Below, in pieces: positions 25,501 to 36,449 of a stretch of 64,000 nucleotides of DNA. Every line of letters starts with the position of its first letter. Within the stretch, counting starts at the first letter, position 1. Source of the DNA: Lichenostomus cassidix (Eukaryota; Chordata; Aves; Passeriformes; Meliphagidae); contig CM039184.1 of NCBI GenBank assembly GCA_008360975.2, positions 45,579,797 to 45,643,796 of the forward strand, written 5' to 3'. The notes below the pieces were generated by a model. It worked only from the letters and a program-made list of their open reading frames with translations, did not search any database and was not told where the DNA came from. Made by a program: the position numbers and the translations under genes.

Positions 25501-28500
25501 CGAAATTGCTGTTTTCCTACAATTGTACATACAAAATGTCCAGGAAAAAAAAAGTAATTAAAATAGCCTGAATGGGACACGTGAGACACATGAATAAGGA
25601 CCTTCAAATTAGGAAGGGAGGGGTGGGTGTACTCTGGCAATGTAATTTAAAGTAAGGTTGTACAGTATCTACTTACAATGTTTTTATCTTAAATGATTAT
25701 GTTACATTTACCAAGCAGTTTTATACAAAGCTTATAAACAAAAGTTGTCCAAAATGTGCAGTATAAATTCAGATGGTAAATATATCCCTCAATAATGAAA
25801 CCGCTTGGGCTGCAAGTTCTAACCCTGCTACCATGAGCAGGGATGCCTCCCACTAAACCTGGCTGCTCAAGGCCCCATCCAACCTGGTCTTGAACACTTG
25901 CAGGAATGAAGCATCCACAACTTCTCTGGACAACCTGTTCAGTGCCTCACCACCCTCAGAAAAGGATTTCTTCCTAACATCTAATCTAAATCTCACCTCT
26001 TTTTGTTTAATACCATTTCCCCTTGTCCTATCACTATCCGTCTGTGTAAAATCTCTCTCTTTTTACAAGCCTGGTACTGAGAGGCCACAGTGAGATCTCC
26101 CTACAGCCTTCTCTTCTCCAGGCTGAACAACCCAGCTCTCTCAGCCTGTCTTCATGGGAGAGCTGCTCCAGCCCTCTGATCATCTTTGTGGCCTCCTCTG
26201 GATCTGCTCTAATATGTCCATGTCTTTCTCGTGCTGAGGAGCCCAGACCTGGACACAGTACTTCAGGTGGGGTCTCACCAGGGCAGAGTAGAGGGGAAGA
26301 ATCACTGTCCTCAACCTGTTTGTGATGCAGCCCACGATGCCATTGGCCTTCTGGGCTGTGAGAGCACACTGATGGGTCATGGCCACATTTTCATCCACAA
26401 GAACCCCCAAGTCCTTCTGGTCAGGGCTGCTCTCAATGACATCTCCCAGTCTGGGCTCATGTCTGGGATTGCCCTGACCCAGGTGTAGCACCTTGCACCT
26501 GGACTTGCTGAACCTCTTGAGGTTGCCATGGGCTCACTTCTCAAGTTTGTCCAGGTCCCCCTGGATGACATCCCTTCCTTCTGCTGTGTCACCTGCACTG
26601 CTCAGCTTTGTGTCATCTGAAAACTTGCTGAAGGTGCTCTGGATCTCATTGTCTGTGTCAATGATAAAGATATTGAAGAGCATCAATCCCAAAACAGAGC
26701 CCTGAGGAATACCTCTTGTCACCAGCCTCCACCACTGAGCCATAGACCACAGCTCTCTCTGGCTGTGTCCATCCAGCCAAATTCCTTATTCATTGAATAG
26801 TCCATCCTTCAAACCCATCGCTCCAATTTGGAAAGAATGATGTCATGTGGGACCTTGTCAAAAGCCTTGCAGCTCTATCTCTTGATATTGAATAGATTCT
26901 TGAGGTATGTGATGAAGTAGCATAACAAAAACGTTGATGACTGATAGAACTAACTGCAGGAAGGTTACTCACCGGATATCTCAGATAACTTACTCCTATC
27001 TTCTGGCACATTTGTACCAATGTAAGCATGATACTCTGAGTGCCAGATTCTTCCCCTGAGACTTAGTAATTCTGACTGTACACACAAATGGGGGGACAAG
27101 ACGCTGGAGAGCAATCCCGTGGAGAAAGAACTGGGTGTTTGGGTTGTGGGCAAGTTGAATGAGTCAGCAGTGTCCTGCAGCCAAAAGGACCAACTGTGTC
27201 CAGGGGTGCACCAAGCACAGCATTACCAGCTGGTCAAGGTAAGCGATTGTCCCACTCTATACTATACTGGTGCAGCCCCAGCTCAAGTACTGTGTGCAGT
27301 TTTGGACACCTCAATACATGAAGGACATCAAAGTCCTGCAATGCGTCCAGAGAAGAGTGACCAAGATGGTGAAAGGTCTCAAGGACCAAGCTTACAAGTT
27401 CACTTGGTTTGCTCAGCCTGCAGAAGGATGAGGGATGACCTCATCACAGTCTAAACCTTCAGCTTCCTCAAGATAGGCAGTGGAGGGAGAGGTGTTGATC
27501 TCCTCTCTTTAGGGACCAGCAATGGGTATGAAGCTGCATCAGGAAAGCTCATATTGGGCATTAGGAAAGGGTTCTTCACTGAGAGGGCTGTCAGGCACTG
27601 GAACAGGCTCCCCAGGGAAGTGGGCACAGCACCAAGCCTCTTAGGGCTCGAGGAGCATCTAGAAAACACTCTTAGTCACAGGGTTTAGTTTTAGGTAGTT
27701 CTTTTAGGAGCAGGGAGTTTGGACTCTCTGGTCCTTTTAGGGCCCTGCCAACTTGAGCCACAGTGAATTAGCCAGCCAGTCTCAGGGAAATCACATCTCC
27801 TAAGAGACTCCAGAACACAAAGCATGAATACAAGCTGAATTTATACGTAGCTTTTACTTACATGCAACTTTAATAAAAGAGCCAAATCTTGAGCTATCTC
27901 TTAGAACACCTGAAAATGAGGATGAAATCAGATATTAAGATATATATTACATAAGATATATGTAATCAGGCATTAAGAATTAAGTTGAAAAACCCCAACT
28001 GTAGTTATGTTTGTAGGTAGCAGGTTACTCTTTTACACTTCATGTTAAAGAAAAATAAAAAACCCCTAACATCTGAATTCCCCATAAAAATTAAAAAATG
28101 TAGGAATTATCTCTTTAATCATATTTAATCGCAGTGTCACTACACACTGCAGAACATACTGTTTTATAATCAGTGAGATATTGCACATGAACATGATTTT
28201 AAGTTCAGCTCCTTCTTTATGATGAGGAACTGCAAATCATGTAGCTGCAGAGTCTGAATGTCTTTTAGTTACAAGTAGATTGGACATTATATTATCACAC
28301 TAACTTTCTTAACAGCAAAAATATATTCCATCTGAGCATATCCAAATGAAACCAAAGTATTTTTACACTTTACCTTTTCTAATTAAGAGACTAGTACCAA
28401 GCATGCTCACTGCTGCCAAAGGAAAAGCTGTGAAGAAGAAAAAGAAGCTGCTTAAAATACAATTTTCAGTATTTTCAACCATATTCAACAAAATATGCAA

Positions 28501-31500
28501 TAAAATGAGTTGCTATGCCTTCCTATGCTCATTTGTATAAGAGTATATAAGTATATATATCTATAATTAACGAATTGTATATAAATTATCAACAAACATT
28601 CTCAATTCCAGTTTCTAAGATCTACTACAAATTATGTGGTACTAGTTAATGAGTCATCCTGCCTACATTCTACTTCATGCTTCCTAAAATACAAAAGCCA
28701 GTGTCAGATGGAATAAAGCTCTCCAGACAGGACTCCAGGTCTAGCTACAACTGCTGCAGCATCAGGGTGCAGACCTTTAAGCTAGTGAGGCATACACAGA
28801 TCTTCACAATGGAAGGAAGTTATATAGAGGCCAGTGCCTCTAAAAACTTTTTATAACCAAAACTCTTGACATTTTAACGTAAGAACTCTGGAAAAAGTTT
28901 AAGTCTTACAGAGCTATAAATCAGATTGATTAAAATTAGGTAACATTTTATCCACCAGCAAAATTAAAAACAGGGCAGTTTTTTCTGTAGCTTACAGATC
29001 AAATTATACAATGTGGGGTTAGGGTCAGGAATGAGCTACATTGCCAAGAAGCAGAAGGGCTCAGGAACAAACAATTCTCTCCCCTCTTTGTCTTCCAGAA
29101 GAGAGACTATCAATAAACCATAAACAATCATTTTACCACTAATGGACCTGCCTCTTTTCACTAATAAATTATATAGAAAATGGCTAAGTTTTAGCAAATA
29201 TGCTGAGGATTTCCAAGTATTTGCGTAAAAGTGGATGAGGAGAATGCCAAAGGAATGCAGAAAGACAAAGCAGAACTTTGAATCATTAATTCAAAATCAC
29301 AGTGCCTTAGGAGCTGCCCCTGAAAACACTGGCTTCCGTGAGAAATCAGAGCTCCAGTGTGCTAAAATTAGCAAACCAGCTGCTAAATTCTTCATCTGCC
29401 CTGGTTTTTGCCAAGCCACCTACCAGCATCAGGAATAACCTACTAGTGAGTGAAAAAACAGTAGGTAACCGTCACATCAGACGGCTTGTCCAAACCTCGT
29501 GACCAGGTGTACAAAAATCGAGTATACCTTGAACCTTTGAATTGCACAGACTATACCCAAACATCTGGCTATGCACAGACACAGCATTTTCTCCAGAAGT
29601 TGAACCTAGTGACTACTTATATATTGTTTTCTTCACAAGTCTCTATAAAGAGGAAAAGCAATGGTTATATTATTTTATTCCTGAATACTAAAGAGAACAG
29701 TAAAAATTGAAAATAAAAATGCAGGAATAACAAAAAGAAAAATTTTTCTTTATTAATGAGTAAAACAAATGAGACTCTTTAATCAGATCTATTTTAAGAC
29801 TTTTAATAAGCACATTAACTTAAATATGAAGAGATCTTGTTATAAAGCATGAAATGTAGAAATTATTGTGCACCATTTATGAAACTCCTGTCCTAAAAGC
29901 TCTTGGTAAAGATAAATACTAGACGGATCAGCATTTACTGGGATGCAATTCTAGAGCATGTGAAGCTTCTTAATGCACTGTTGTGTTATATTGACCCAGG
30001 CCTTCCAAAATGCCTCAGATAACAGCAAAAGCTAAGGGTGGAAGCAAAGCAACCAAGCTCACCAGCAAAGTGAACTTACCTCTGTACCGGAAACTCTCTT
30101 CAGCACATTCCTTGAGGAGTCTTCTTTCCTCCTCGGTCGGAACATAAGACTTGGGTATTTCCCTCTTTCATTAGAGAAATAAATTAGAAAAGAATGGATT
30201 AAAGAACATTTTGGGCGCATTTTTCAATCAAAAAACTTAACGTCTAACTTTCATATCTTGTAGTTTCTGCACTTTCACCCAGCTATACTTAAGAAACCAG
30301 TGCCTTTTGTACATAAATGTCACATCAAATATATAATTAAACAAATACAATGCTTCTAAAAATGACATGAGAGAGCAGAAAATACTTTGTGCATAATCAG
30401 ATCCCAACTTAGCTCAGTCCTTTTACTTCAGAAAAGCCTGCTTTGGTCCCTCCAACCAGCCTTCCAAATAGCTGAAATCTGACAGGTCATTAAGTACCTT
30501 TTCAAGCATTTCTCAGGGTTTCAGTGACACAGGGTAGGGTGTTGGTTCACACCGATGCAATTCAGCAGAGCTGACCAGCTGTTTCGCCAGCGTGTGAGAG
30601 GTTTGTGTGGAGCTATGGAGGTGCCTGACCCTCTCCCACCGTGAGAGCTGTGCCGCTGGGCACGCTGCCAGACACACCAGCTGGCCAGGAGAAGGACAGT
30701 GGTGAGAAGGCTATCGGCAACAGGGGAGCAGAGAGTTACAGAATCAATTAGGTTGGAAAAGACCTCTGGGATCATCCAGGACTGACCACCACCTTCTCAA
30801 CTAGACAGTGGCACTAAGTGGCATGTCCAGTTTTTCCTTAAATACCACCAGGGATGGTGACTCCACCACCTTCCTGAGCAGTCCATTCCAATATCTAATG
30901 ACTCCTTCTGTGAAAAAATTCCTTCTAATGTCCAATCTAAACCTCCCCTGGCGCAGCTTTATACTACGCTCTCTTGTCCAATCGCTGGTTGCCTGGGAGA
31001 AGAGGCGATCCGATCCCCACCTGGTTACAGCCCCCCTTCAGGCAGCTGTAGACAGTGATAAGGTCTCGCTGAGTCTCCTTTTCTCCACGCTGAGCACCTG
31101 CAGCTCCCACAACCACTTCTCGTAAGACTTGTACTCCAGACCCTTCACCAGCTCCGCTGCCCTTCTCTAGTCACGCTCCAGCACCTCAGTGTCCCTCCTG
31201 AATTTAGCAGCCCAAATCCCAACGCAGCACTTGAGGTGTGGCCTCACCTCAAGCGAGGCCGAGTACAGGGGGATGGTCACTTCCCTGGTCCTGACGCCAC
31301 GCTATTGCTGATACAGGCCAGGATACCACTGGTACCTGAGCACGCTGCTGGCTCACGGTCAGACACGAACACCTCCTTACCTCCTGCCAGGACCCCCACC
31401 CGGCCCCCGAGAGGCCTCAAGGGCACCGTCCCCGTAGGGAGCTCAGGGCAGGGGCGGCCGAGCAGCTGGCAGGAATCCCCTTTCCCCGGCCCGAGCCCGC

Positions 31501-31621
31501 GGCCTCGCCCCCCGCAGAGCCGCCCCCAGCCCCGCCGCGTTCCCCCGCGGCAGCGACGCCGAGGCAGCGCAGTTACCTGGGCCGTGTCGCCCCCGGGGCC
31601 GGGGCCCTGCCCGGCCTCCAT
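16559..31621 (-). CDS. OCIAD1: OCIAD1, OCIA domain-containing protein 1 (complete)
   Basis: Eight coding exons on the minus strand: 31577-31621, 30080-30164, 28374-28427, 27862-27909, 23308-23437, 20967-21175, 19431-19580 and 16559-16596. They total 759 nt, or 252 residues, against 245 in human. The start ATG at 31621 sits in a strong GCGGCCATGG context. OCIA domain: [18 protein letters not shown] (about 23-40), membrane segment about 44-58, RFGSFIK loop, second segment about 72-91 with [10 protein letters not shown] serine-rich low-complexity tail (about 117-190) precedes [34 protein letters not shown] and the terminal [11 protein letters not shown], all conserved in human. Family role: endosomal (Asrij) and mitochondrial inner-membrane protein, partner of prohibitins, needed for normal complex III. 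The canonical Trp of ESFW is Arg here. Confidence 0.96.
19431..19580 (-). CDS. OCIAD1: OCIAD1 exon 7
   Basis: 150 nt, phase 1 to 1, acceptor GTTTTCAG. Encodes [18 protein letters not shown], then [16 protein letters not shown] and a lysine-rich end. ITYEELRNK is identical in human. The A9 run in the Lys codons is a homopolymer prone to sequencing slips, but the frame is intact. Confidence 0.94.
20967..21175 (-). CDS. OCIAD1: OCIAD1 exon 6, serine-rich linker
   Basis: 209 nt, phase 2 to 1, acceptor TTTCTAG, donor CAAG|GTGAGT. Encodes a Ser-rich, probably disordered region ending in [14 protein letters not shown] and [10 protein letters not shown], which match human YEPIPFSSSMNES and PTGITDHIVQ. 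Confidence 0.95.
23308..23437 (-). CDS. OCIAD1: OCIAD1 exon 5, second membrane segment
   Basis: 130 nt, phase 1 to 2. Encodes [18 protein letters not shown], then a basic [18 protein letters not shown] segment; human has KFKKLENSPLGEALRSGQ. Donor CCTAA|GTAAGA. Confidence 0.95.
25794..26872 (-). mobile_element. CR1 LINE fragment (minus, about 1.08 kb)
   Basis: A truncated, decayed CR1 copy in an OCIAD1 intron, in the gene's sense direction. Its minus-strand frames keep reverse-transcriptase pieces: [16 protein letters not shown] and FSDDTKLSS (the RT DD motif), then [12 protein letters not shown] and [19 protein letters not shown] from the C-terminal part of ORF2. Frames are broken by shifts and stops, so it is dead. 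The 5' end near 26872 is approximate. Confidence 0.92.
27072..27770 (+). mobile_element. CR1 LINE fragment (plus, about 0.7 kb)
   Basis: A second decayed CR1 piece, in the opposite direction to the one at 25794. Typical CR1 stretches are GCTGGAGAGCAATCCCGTGG, CCCAGCTCAAGTACTGTGTG, GGCACTGGAACAGGCTCCCC and the 3' end TTTAGGGCCCTGCCAACTTG. The two copies stand head to head in the same OCIAD1 intron with about 200 bp between. Confidence 0.9.
27862..27909 (-). CDS. OCIAD1: OCIAD1 exon 4
   Basis: 48 nt, phase 1 to 1, acceptor ATTTTCAG, donor GCAT|GTAAGT. Encodes [15 protein letters not shown]. Confidence 0.94.
28374..28427 (-). CDS. OCIAD1: OCIAD1 exon 3, first membrane segment
   Basis: 54 nt, phase 1 to 1, acceptor CTTCACAG, donor AAAAG|GTAAAG. 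Encodes [17 protein letters not shown]. The family TQGLISK is replaced by TSLLIRK. Confidence 0.94.
30080..30164 (-). CDS. OCIAD1: OCIAD1 exon 2, OCIA domain start
   Basis: 85 nt, phase 0 to 1, donor AGAG|GTAAGT. Encodes [18 protein letters not shown], then [10 protein letters not shown]. Human has IPTEEERRVF and ECNDESFWFR at this place. Confidence 0.95.
30722..31365 (-). mobile_element. CR1 LINE fragment (minus) in OCIAD1 intron 1
   Basis: A 5'-truncated CR1 whose 3' end is AGAATCAATTAGGTTGGAAA on the plus strand. It contains CCTTCCTGAGCAGTCCATTC and GCACTTGAGGTGTGGCCTCA, typical of CR1 ORF2 3' sequence. It lies in sense orientation in intron 1, ending about 200 bp from the first coding exon. 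The right edge is approximate. Confidence 0.9.
31577..31621 (-). CDS. OCIAD1: OCIAD1 exon 1 (start)
   Basis: Encodes [15 protein letters not shown], then donor CCCAG|GTAACT, phase 0. The Gly/Pro-rich start differs from human, which is usual for this poorly conserved N-terminus. Confidence 0.88.
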
Positions 31622-31663
31622 GGCCGCCGTGACCCGGAACTGCGCGGCGGCGCGGGGCGCAGC

Positions 31664-31673
31664 GCGCACGCGC
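31664..31673. promoter_or_regulatory. NRF1-like motif GCGCACGCGC
   Basis: One mismatch from the palindromic NRF1 consensus GCGCATGCGC, about 45 bp before the OCIAD1 start codon. NRF1 drives many nuclear genes for mitochondrial proteins. Binding is inferred. Confidence 0.55.
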
Positions 31674-33059
31674 GGAGCCGTGAGGCGGCGGGGCGGGCGG
31701 GGCGGGCGGCGCTGGGGCGGCCCGTGTGCTTGGGAAAGGGTAGAGAAACCTTTGGTTTGGCCGTGCCTACCTCCGGCTGTAGGTACGTTACCCGCAGGTT
31801 TGTTCGTAGCGTGCTAAAGATGCGCGGCCAGAATTTCCTAGAAAGAAAGGGTTGCCTGAAAAAAGGGCTTTTCTGAATCAGGACTGAGCAAGGGCCTGGT
31901 GGGGAACTCTGAGCTCGAAAGTGGTATAAATTTGGTGGTTAGCACTGTCTTGAACTGGAAGACTGGAAAGTTGTGTGCTTGCTTCTAGCAGCACACTAGT
32001 GGAAATGGCAGCTTTAGCGGGTGCATGTAGTTTATGAGAAATCAGAAAAAGCTGAGGAAAAAAATAAAAAGTGTTTCTGACAGTGCAATGTATGCCTTGG
32101 CGTTTTCTTGCAAACAAGCAGTACTGTGGCTTGAGTTCACCATATCCTGATATGCCCGTACTTGCCTGTGGAATGCACCACTCCCTTCAAGCCTTTCCTA
32201 GAGCAAAGCATTGTCTCTTTACCCTGGAATTTGGCTTAAAGTGCTGCTTTCTGATGCTGTACACAAAAGGTTCCATGCCTGAAGATAGGAGAGGGGAGGT
32301 TTTCGAGATTGAAGGTCTGAAATTGGTAGAGAACTATAAAAGGAACACTGAACATGTGAAAGGCCTAGGACAAATGGACTAATGAAAGCTGTAGAGGAGA
32401 TTGAATTATGGAAATAAGGTGGGTGGATAGAATCAGAAACTATGTGTACTGGGGTTCTTTAATTCATAGCTTTCATCATACAATAAATACATTTCTAATT
32501 TGCACGAGATTGGAAGTAATCTGTGTTATCAGGCAATCTGTATCTCTGCTTGTCACCTGGGCCTATGCTAATGAAATATTCTCCAATACCTGACTGTCCA
32601 TGATGCACATTTTTAGTTGGAAGGCAAAAGATTTTGGCCTCATCAGCTCGAGACAGTTTTGTTTATGGGACTATAGCACATTTACTAAGGCAACTTATTT
32701 CATGCTTTGTTCCACTTATCTTTCAGTACATTCTAGGCAAAGAATACAATAGGTTTTTAAAGCTTGAATTTTTGTGGGGTAAGACATGTTTGTGAACTTC
32801 ACCTCCTCTAAACATGGAGTTTCAGTGGGGAGGAAATGGCAATCAGTGTCCTTCATTGTAGAAAATGACTCTGACTTGCTGTTTCGTTTCTCGGCTGTAA
32901 AATTTATAGTTACCAATTCAGTTTCCTCACTTCACTGTCTTCAAATCTCTTGGACTTGTAATGGGAAAAAAAAATTAAAACCCTGCAGCAAACTGGTGAG
33001 TTTACCATCCATTCAAAAATCTTACCTAATACAGCCTGCTTGTGAGATACTGTTTAGGG

Positions 33060-33600
33060 TTAATGATAAGATTTTTTTTTTTTTGAGAGCGAAGGGTTTT
33101 GACACCCCCTCCCCTACTTACAACAGAACTTTTTAGATGGAAGTGAAGAAAAAACTATTTATTTAACAAAATTACGCAGAGTGTTTTGCAAGGTACAGGG
33201 GAAGGGGAAAAAACAAGGTGAAAGGTAGTTATTTAACTTGATTAAAAAGTTTTTTTTTTAGACGCAGTCTTTTTTTTTTTTCGCTTTTTACTCGGGGCCG
33301 GGTGGAGCTCTCTGGAGAGCTCTGCTGTTTTCTGGCTTTTTTGGGTTTTTGGGTGGCAAAGTAGATCGAAGAGAAGGGGTTTAAACGAGGAAAAAAGAAG
33401 AAGAATGGAAAAAACGGGAATAGAGCTTACTCTGATTTTTGTTTAGTACGCAGTTTTTGTTGGGTGATGAATTTTTTTTTGGAGCAAGGTTTGGAGAAAA
33501 TGTTTTTAAAATAACTTGTGGTTTTTTTGTGGCTGGGTGTAGTTAAAGAGATAGGATTACACATTTTTTTTTTTTGGGCATATAAGCTAACGATAGGGGA
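33060..33600. other. T-tract-rich anomalous patch
   Basis: About 540 bp with repeated oligo-T tracts: 13 T at 33072-33084, 10 at 33250, 12 at 33270, 9 at 33472 and 12 at 33564. G-rich and purine-rich stretches alternate with them, and a GC-rich hairpin lies at 33305-33322. Few such runs occur elsewhere in the window. Confidence 0.6.
33305..33322. repeat. Near-perfect palindrome with 8-bp arms
   Basis: GAGCTCTC, a 2-nt centre TG, then GAGAGCTC. Only the centre breaks the symmetry. Confidence 0.85.
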
Positions 33601-35740
33601 TAAAGGATTATCATATCATCAATCTAAGACAGATACTTAAAGGTTTCACCTGGCTACATACATCCATTTGTTGGCTTGGAACTGCAGTTGTAGGGCCATA
33701 TGCAGCATAGATGGTAGAGCATATCTGCATCCCTGGCACTTCTCTGTGCTCAAGACCTGTTTTTGAAGGTCATTCATAGGAAGAAATGTTAATAAGGACA
33801 CCCTTTCTGACCCTCTGGTCTATTTTTACAACTTCCTTTATACTCATGCCGTCTTTCAATCAGTGATGGTATCACCAAGTCCTTCTGATAAACAAAATGT
33901 TGTTCTCTTGTAAGACTTAAGGCTAGATTTTTAACCACTCTCTTGAATCCTATTTTCTCTACTTTCTACTTTAACAGGTGCCATTATGCAATATGCCTTT
34001 TTTTGTTTATAAATCTATGCACTGGAATAGTTCTTAAGAACTCTCAGGGATCTTGAACTGTTTAACAACATGCACAATGGTGGTTTGATGCTTCAGGAAC
34101 TGTTTTATAATTGTTGTTCTGTGTGTTTTTAAACGTACAATCTACAAAAATGATTATTTGTAATAGCATAAAGTTATATAATTTTGTACCGCTTTAGGAG
34201 TCAAAATTATTTTTGGAAGTATTACAACTCCCTTATCCATGTCTCTAAACTTTTTATCTTTCATAACTTAGTATCACATAAGAATGAAGAATATATTTGA
34301 GATTCAAAATACTGTAATACAAAAACTTGATAGTTAATCTTTAGAAGTTGGAAGTTATTTCTTGCAAAGGAGGTACCTCGAAGGAAAAATGAAAACTTTC
34401 AAGCAATAAGATTCTCTTGAAATGAACTGATTACTTATAACAAGAAGTTGGAAGGTGTGAAAGTCACATGGTTTCTAATTGCAGTACTTTGTAAAACAAA
34501 GTAAGTGGTGAATATTCAGAACTCTTGAAGCTGGAGCTCAAAGAATTACTAGGGTGAGTTCTGTGCAGTCTGTCAAGTGGTCTAAAAGCTTTGCTCTCTC
34601 ATAAATTCTTTTTCATTCCCTTGTTAACAGTCAGTGACAGGTTTTATACAAATCTGCTGCAAAACAAAGAGGTGACCTGACAAATCAGTTAAGTTTTACA
34701 ATACTATGTAAGACATAACTAAAAGCATTAGATGTATGAAAGAGTTGGGGTAAATGCTGGCCTGGTAAGGAAAGTCTCCAGAACAAGTACTGGAAGTTTA
34801 TGTGCTCAAGTACATAGCACAATGTGAATGGTGGGTTTTTTTTTTTCTGTTGTTGTTTGCTTAGTGCTCTGGACAATACAGTAAAATGCAACAGCTGAGA
34901 GGTTCTTGTGGCTGCCAAGAGTTAACAGGACTGTATTTAGAAAAAAGTCTCTCCCTAATGAGGAAATAACAGTGCCTCATACCAAAAAAGAGCATTGTTG
35001 TAACTACTACAACTGGTGGCAAACAAAGAATCAGTTATTTGCCTGAAGCATTATGGTACATCAGCAAGAACCAAGAGTGGGTGTCTTTGTGGAGCTGATA
35101 GTCAAAGCCTCAATTAGTAAGGACTTTGTTCACATAGGTAATAATTGCTAGTAATATTAACTGGTACTGTAATGTATGTTGAAAATTACTTTATATGTTA
35201 ACTAATCCTTAGAGCTATTTTGTAAAGCTGGCAGGTAACAGTCAGGAGCACTTGGCGAGGTTCTGCTGCTCTTGTCTGTTTCACGCATTTATCGGGAAGA
35301 TCAGACTGAGCTCCTAACTCAGGATAACTGCAAAATCAGAAGCAACTTGTGACGTACTTTGCTTCAACAAATTGTCTGAAATTATGCACAACCCCAGTAG
35401 CAATGAATCCTGTTTTTCTTGTTAGGTGCTCTATCACCCAGCATTTAGACTGTGGTACAATTGTTAAAATACAATTGAAAATACTACAAAAAATTCTTAA
35501 AGCTACAGGGAAGAGTTAACCTCTTCTCAGCTACAAGGATACCATTTTTCTTTCCTCTCCCGCTTTCTTTTCCTACTGGTTTCTTCAAGTTAATGTACAT
35601 CATCTGTTTTCAGGATATGCAGCCCATGGACATAAGTAGCTGGGTATGGAGGGACTTTTAACTCCAAATAAACTGTAATTGTATGAAGTGTGTTATAGAA
35701 CTTTGAACTTTTCCTAGTAGAAATTGTTACAACTGTTGTG

Positions 35741-35782
35741 CTGGTGCATTTGTTGTTTGTACTGGTGCATTTGTTCTTTGCA
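35741..35782 (+). repeat. 21-bp tandem duplication
   Basis: Two copies of a unit starting CTGGTGCATTTGTT stand side by side with two differences. Confidence 0.85.
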
Positions 35783-36332
35783 CTTTTCACTCAGTTCTGG
35801 TTTTGTTGGATATGCTTATTATAATACAGTAGTTGCATGACATGCTTATGTTTAACTTAGGGAAAATGGTGACTTCAGGAATCTTTCTTACACTGGTTCT
35901 CAAACCTTGTGTGATTTTATCACGCTTTGCACGTGTTTATTTTTCTTTCTACTCCCCCGTTTTCTTTTCAAGCCTGGAAGTTTTGAGGCACTTTAACAGA
36001 AGATATAGTTACTTTCTAACCACTTAAAATGTTAATGTTGGTACTGTTTCTATTAATGTTGGGTCCCAGATGTTTGCATTGTTTAGAAATACATTGTTAC
36101 TTCCAGCCACCAGACCTGTTGTATTAGTGAAATCCTGGTCAGTCCCAGTAGAAGCTGAATTTTCTGATTATGGTGTGAATTATCTCATTATTCCGGCCTC
36201 GCTGCCAGTGTCACTTGCATTGCGATAAACCTTGCAGTTTGGCGCCTGTGGGAAGGCGTGAAATCAAAGTGAAGTTGCAATGGCCAGAGCAGTCCAAGTG
36301 CTTTATATGCCATGCAGGGGTGGCAGCAGCTT

Positions 36333-36353
36333 GCCCTGCCCTGCCCTGCCCCG
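36333..36353 (+). repeat. CCCTG short tandem repeat
   Basis: About four copies of CCCTG. Confidence 0.8.
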
Positions 36354-36449
36354 CAGGCTTCCTGGGAGCCAGGCTGCTTCTGCGTGGGATGCCCGGCGGC
36401 GTGCGTTGGTAGAACAACGCGAGCAATTCCTGGCAAAAAGGCGGAATCT

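Larger units (their letters stand above)
31400..31760 (-). promoter_or_regulatory. OCIAD1: OCIAD1 CpG-island promoter
   Basis: A short, very GC- and CpG-rich region spanning the start codon and the DNA just upstream on the minus strand. There is no TATA box. It contains the NRF1-like GCGCACGCGC (31664-31673) and an ETS-like CCGGAA (31634-31639). Confidence 0.8.

Noticed and set aside
26180..26743. Reverse-transcriptase-like frames as a gene
   Set aside because: They are broken pieces of a CR1 LINE with frameshifts and stops.
31236..31817. Open frames of 193 and 130 codons around the OCIAD1 start
   Set aside because: They run through a CR1 fragment into the promoter island. Only the first 15 codons of the minus-strand frame are OCIAD1.
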